From contig NC_015638.1 of assembly GCF_000211855.2 (NCBI RefSeq), positions 1,178,001-1,242,000 on the forward strand: a DNA stretch of 64,000 nt, in the 5' to 3' direction. The notes beneath the pieces are model-generated. The model searched no databases and was not told where the DNA came from. It worked only from the letters and a program-made list of their open reading frames with translations. This document shows, in pieces, positions 62,766 through 64,000 of the stretch. A program made the translations under genes and the position numbers. The stretch comes from Lacinutrix sp. 5H-3-7-4 (GTDB lineage: Bacteria > Bacteroidota > Bacteroidia > Flavobacteriales > Flavobacteriaceae). Each line of letters begins with the position of its first letter. Positions within the stretch are counted from its first letter, which is position 1.

Positions 62766-62797
62766 AAACCTTATTCAATTTTGAATAAGGTTTTTTT
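62766..62797 (+). terminator. Intrinsic terminator after atpG
   Basis: AAACCTTATTCAA (62766-62778) and TTGAATAAGGTTT (62781-62793) form a perfect stem with a TT loop, followed by a T run to 62797. It ends the atp operon. Confidence 0.92.
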
Positions 62798-62842
62798 ATG
62801 CATTAAATTTTCATTTTCTATATTTAGAGAATACAATTTATT

Positions 62843-63358
62843 ATGAAATTACTCCAAACAGTTATTATTGCTTTAATAAGTTTAACATTAGTACAGTGTA
62901 AAAATTCAAAAGCAACAACCCAAAGAGATAAAAGCGGTAAAACTATTCTAGAACCTAATGCAGAAATAACTGTAACAAAACCATACTTCCAAAAATGGAC
63001 TGCAGGACAAGAATCTTCAGGTTTTGGTTATACCTTATATTTTCCTAATCTAACAAATAAAAACAATTATAAGCTTGAAAATGTTTACTTTAGAGGTTTA
63101 GTAGGTGAAATTAAAATTGGTAAAGCTTTATATTTTTCAAAGTTAAATAGTAAGAAGCCAGACGTTATAATGTCTGGTAATACTAATAAAGAGTACGGTA
63201 ATACTTTACCCAATAAAACAAAAGTTTTGCCGTTTACTTTAAAAAGTAACGAATGTGTAATTAGTTATAGAGCCAACAAAGAAATAAAATATTTTAAAAT
63301 AGAAAATTTAATCGAAAAGTCTGGTGAGTTCTTCCCAAGTGCACCATCAAAGCATTAA
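62843..63358 (+). CDS. Small lipoprotein of unknown function, copy 1
   Basis: A 171-residue predicted lipoprotein; the signal ends at Cys-19 (LTLVQCKNSK). I do not recognise the family. It shares ordered blocks with the next gene: VTKPYFQKWTAG against FTKPYFQVWNAA, a Gly-Phe/Tyr-rich segment with LYFPNL against LYLPNL, VYFRGLVGEIKIGKALYF against VYFRGMYGTLEKGRSLF, and SNECVISYRANKEIKYF against PDECVVSYIEEGKTKYF. The mature part looks like a single beta-rich domain. It follows the atp operon terminator and has its own start region. Confidence 0.75.
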   Translation: MKLLQTVIIALISLTLVQCKNSKATTQRDKSGKTILEPNAEITVTKPYFQKWTAGQESSGFGYTLYFPNLTNKNNYKLENVYFRGLVGEIKIGKALYFSKLNSKKPDVIMSGNTNKEYGNTLPNKTKVLPFTLKSNECVISYRANKEIKYFKIENLIEKSGEFFPSAPSKH

Positions 63359-63396
63359 TATATTTAACAATCAACGAAACCATTACCTACTTAATC

Positions 63397-63882
63397 ATGA
63401 AAATTTTTAAACCAACATTAACACTATTACTTGCTACTTTATTAAGTTTTAGTTGTTCTTCTTCAAAAAGAGCACATAAATTACCAGTAGAAGCAGAAAC
63501 AACATTAGCATTTACAAAACCTTATTTTCAAGTTTGGAATGCTGCAATTAAATACGGAAGTCGTGGCGCTAAGTTATATTTGCCAAATTTGCAGAGCAGA
63601 ACAAACGCTAAAATAGATAAAGTTTATTTTAGAGGTATGTATGGCACTTTAGAAAAAGGACGCTCTTTATTTACAGCAATTGTAACAAAACCGGTTTTAA
63701 ATGATGGTTCTCCAAACCCAAATGTTGAGCCAATTGAATTTCCATTCGATTTAAGACCAGACGAATGTGTAGTAAGTTATATTGAAGAAGGAAAAACTAA
63801 ATATTTTTTAATTTCAGGATTAGCAGAAAGAGAAGGTATTTATTATCCAGATGGTCCACCAACTGTAGTAACTAGAGAATAA
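63397..63882 (+). CDS. Small lipoprotein of unknown function, copy 2
   Basis: A 161-residue paralog of the preceding gene with lipobox Cys-20 (LSFSCSSSKR). It shares the TKPYFQ, LPNL, KVYFRGMYG, and DECVVSY blocks in the same order. The C-terminus ends in a proline-rich stretch (PDGPPTVVTRE). The tandem arrangement, 38 bases apart, points to duplication. Both are probably in the outer membrane or periplasm; the role is unknown. Confidence 0.75.
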   Translation: MKIFKPTLTLLLATLLSFSCSSSKRAHKLPVEAETTLAFTKPYFQVWNAAIKYGSRGAKLYLPNLQSRTNAKIDKVYFRGMYGTLEKGRSLFTAIVTKPVLNDGSPNPNVEPIEFPFDLRPDECVVSYIEEGKTKYFLISGLAEREGIYYPDGPPTVVTRE

Positions 63883-63916
63883 TACTATTTTAGTAATAGA
63901 ATAGAGTTAATAGCTT

Positions 63917-64000
63917 TCAAACTTTGTTGGCTGTACTAAAATCAATACATTTAGGGTTATAATAAATTAGTACATTGGGCGGATTTAAATCTCTTTTTAA
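63917..64000 (-). CDS. Possible 3' end of a minus-strand gene entering from the right edge
   Basis: On the minus strand a frame is open from the right edge for 27 codons and ends at a TGA at 63917-63919. It is too short to identify and could be chance in this composition; the rest of 63883-64000 holds nothing recognisable. Confidence 0.2.
   Translation of the reverse strand, partial: LKRDLNPPNVLIYYNPKCIDFSTANKV

Noticed and set aside
1-64000. Search for CRISPR arrays, insertion sequences, integrases, phage genes, toxin-antitoxin pairs and restriction systems
   Set aside because: No regularly spaced repeats, transposase- or integrase-like proteins, or defence-type gene pairs were found among the translated genes or gaps.

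Overview
The window comes from an AT-rich member of the Bacteroidota, most likely a marine Flavobacteriaceae. This rests on several things seen here: a type IX secretion/gliding lipoprotein of the PorW/SprE family, many proteins of Bacteroidetes-restricted families, an F-type ATP synthase operon without the beta and epsilon genes, and repeated copies of the Bacteroidetes -7 promoter element TAnnTTTG just upstream of genes. No rRNA, tRNA, CRISPR array, insertion sequence, phage gene or integrase was seen. No gap between genes exceeds about 200 bases.

Layout. (1) 1-9.6 kb: two paralogous surface proteins with SPOR-like C-termini flank a minus-strand pair (diacylglycerol-kinase-like lipid kinase and DNA polymerase III delta'); then pgk, a LysM lytic transglycosylase, a DUF4837 lipoprotein and a TatA-like protein. 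(2) 9.7-13.8 kb: an M23 peptidase, a GH3-family acyl-adenylating enzyme and a conserved unknown protein whose C-terminal third resembles nucleoside phosphorylases. (3) 13.8-42.8 kb: a plus-strand surface-polysaccharide locus of about 29 kb. It holds tandem Wzz-like proteins, rmlBACD (dTDP-L-rhamnose), a UDP-GalNAcA pair (WbpO/WbpP-like), an unknown two-repeat lipoprotein, a Wzx flippase, three polymerase/ligase-like membrane proteins, four glycosyltransferases, sugar decorators (acyltransferase, NodB-like deacetylase, formyltransferase), a complete set for a UDP-di-N-acetylbacillosamine-type sugar (PglF, PglE, PglD) with a PglC-like initiating transferase, UDP-glucose to UDP-xylose enzymes (Ugd, UXS) and a second, large initiating transferase. 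A minus-strand CapK-like ligase closes it. (4) 44-49 kb: purD, two small membrane-protein genes, upp, and a DUF4254/GT9 pair. (5) 49.2-53.7 kb: a PaaE-like flavin/iron-sulfur reductase and a PadR-regulator / membrane protein / ABC-exporter operon with a tandem operator over its promoter. (6) 53.8-62.8 kb: porW/sprE, bactofilin, AtpZ-like and a small membrane protein leading into atpB-E-F-H-A-G. (7) 62.8-64 kb: two paralogous small lipoproteins.

How it works together (inference): the central locus can make dTDP-rhamnose, UDP-GalNAcA, UDP-GlcA, UDP-xylose and a 2,4-diamino sugar, load them on undecaprenyl phosphate through two different initiating enzymes, flip with Wzx and polymerise with Wzy-like proteins under Wzz-like control. 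Two initiators and three polymerase-like proteins suggest a composite locus serving more than one glycan.

No wholly new system with a demonstrable mechanism was found. The most unusual items are: inverted repeats in every intercistronic gap of the atp operon after atpE, two contiguous 15-bp CATAA-N5-TTATG operators at the padR promoter, a perfect 31-nt palindrome inside a wzy/waaL-like gene, the two-repeat lipoprotein inside the polysaccharide locus, and the phosphorylase-like unknown at 12 kb.
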